From: an uncultured Devosia sp.
GTDB taxonomy: Bacteria > Pseudomonadota > Alphaproteobacteria > Rhizobiales > Devosiaceae
NCBI GenBank assembly: GCA_913775215.1
Contig: CAJYKO010000013.1
Coordinates: 1 to 13,779 of the forward strand
Direction: 5' to 3'
Length of the DNA stretch: 13,779 bases
Made by a program: the position numbers and the translations under genes. Below are positions 13,283-13,779 of this stretch, in pieces. The number at the start of each line of letters is the position of its first letter. Positions within the stretch are counted from its first letter, which is position 1. The notes under the pieces were generated by a model. The model did not search any database. It was given only the letters and a program-made list of their open reading frames with translations, and had not been told where the DNA came from.

Positions 13283-13779
13283 ATGAGTGGTGAACTCGGA
13301 GGGCTCACCTCCAATGCGGAAAGCCTCGTGGCCATGGCCGTCTGTGGCTATGTTTCAAGCCCTTCTCTCCGCCCCGGGCACTACACTCATTACCCCGACG
13401 GCAAGGGGGTTATCCTGCCCGGCATGTTTGGCGTCACCTACAATGCCAGCGTCGGCGACCGCGCTTTCGACTGGGCGGGCGACCACGTCGAACCGGGCGT
13501 GTCGATCGCCCACCCCGACGAAAAGAGCGACATGGCGCTTCATTATCTGAGCTGCGTCGGCAACGAAGCGACCGTCATGTCCGGCCTCGCCAAAGGCGCC
13601 AAAGGCACGGTCACCGGCGAGCACGCTCGCCTCCTTGTCGCCTTCCCTGACGAGGTCAATGAGCTCCTTAACAGTGGCGATCAGATCCAGATCGAGGCTA
13701 TCGGCCGCGGCATCGCGCTCAATGAATTCCCCAAGATCGAATTCAAGAAAACGAGCCCCAAGCTGCTCAATGCGCTGGG
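13283..13779 (+). CDS. DUF4438 family protein (partial; 3' end outside window)
   Basis: Divergently transcribed gene. The 165 N-terminal residues are visible and the frame is open to the edge. I recognise it as DUF4438-like (a family of roughly 290 aa with no assigned function, from memory) by VAMAVCGYVSSPSLRPGHY, the YPDGKGVILPGMFGVTYNASVGD block (about residues 37-59, quoted in part: GVTYNASVGD), WAGDHVEPGVSI, LSCVGNEATVMSGLAKGAKGTVTGEH and GDQIQIEAIGRGIAL. The conserved His/Glu/Asp and Cys-x-Gly-Asn-Glu residues suggest a possible catalytic or metal site, which is inference. The ATG at 13283-13285 has GGAG 7 nt upstream; an in-frame ATG five codons earlier lacks a ribosome site. It shares the promoter region with the ureide-type operon and may belong to the same pathway. 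Confidence 0.72.
   Translation, partial: MSGELGGLTSNAESLVAMAVCGYVSSPSLRPGHYTHYPDGKGVILPGMFGVTYNASVGDRAFDWAGDHVEPGVSIAHPDEKSDMALHYLSCVGNEATVMSGLAKGAKGTVTGEHARLLVAFPDEVNELLNSGDQIQIEAIGRGIALNEFPKIEFKKTSPKLLNAL

Noticed and set aside
13287..13624. Alternative frames on both strands within the DUF4438-like gene
   Set aside because: The frame starting at 13283 gives a coherent conserved protein with a ribosome site; the others have no recognisable content.

Overview
The window is GC-rich chromosomal DNA, read as alphaproteobacterial and most likely Hyphomicrobiales/Rhizobiales (Devosia-like). This rests on codon use dominated by G/C third positions, the FCD-type GntR regulator, and family-5 peptide-type ABC binding proteins next to small-molecule catabolic enzymes. 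The taxonomic call is inference. No rRNA, tRNA, insertion sequence, phage gene or CRISPR array was seen.

Almost the whole window (positions 13091 down to 1) is one tightly packed block of 13 genes on the minus strand. In transcription order they are: M32 metallocarboxypeptidase, class I/II aminotransferase, VOC (glyoxalase-fold) protein, AstE/aspartoacylase-type zinc deacylase, PuuE-type allantoinase/polysaccharide deacetylase, AllA-type ureidoglycolate lyase, DapA-superfamily aldolase/dehydratase, FCD GntR regulator, extended SDR (NAD epimerase/dehydratase fold), Gfo/Idh/MocA oxidoreductase, two tandem paralogous family-5 ABC substrate-binding proteins, and the start of a DppB-type permease that runs off the left edge. 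Seven consecutive genes are joined by six overlapping stop/start junctions (TGATG, TTGA, then ATGA four times). This indicates one translationally coupled polycistron in which regulator, enzymes and the first binding protein are tied together.

A 191-bp divergent intergenic region (13092-13282) separates the operon from a plus-strand gene cut by the right edge, recognised as a DUF4438-type protein. This region holds a 30-bp near-perfect palindrome with the core GATTGTCGACAATC. It is the best candidate operator for the FCD GntR regulator encoded inside the operon. It also holds weak candidate promoters in both directions and a small hairpin. Each binding-protein gene is followed by a strong GC hairpin without a T-tract, the usual layout for making more binding protein than permease.

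Interpretation: this looks like a dedicated uptake-and-catabolism operon for an organic nitrogen compound. The transporter is of the peptide/opine class. The carboxypeptidase and deacylase could trim peptide or N-acyl bonds. The PuuE and AllA families act on ureide C-N bonds. The aminotransferase, aldolase, VOC protein and two NAD(P)-type oxidoreductases could process the carbon skeleton. The set does not match the textbook allantoin pathway: no allantoate-cleaving enzyme is present, the transporter is not a purine/allantoin permease, and several enzymes have no role there. An undescribed ureide, hydantoin-like or N-acyl-amino-acid pathway is therefore plausible, but the substrate cannot be read from the sequence.
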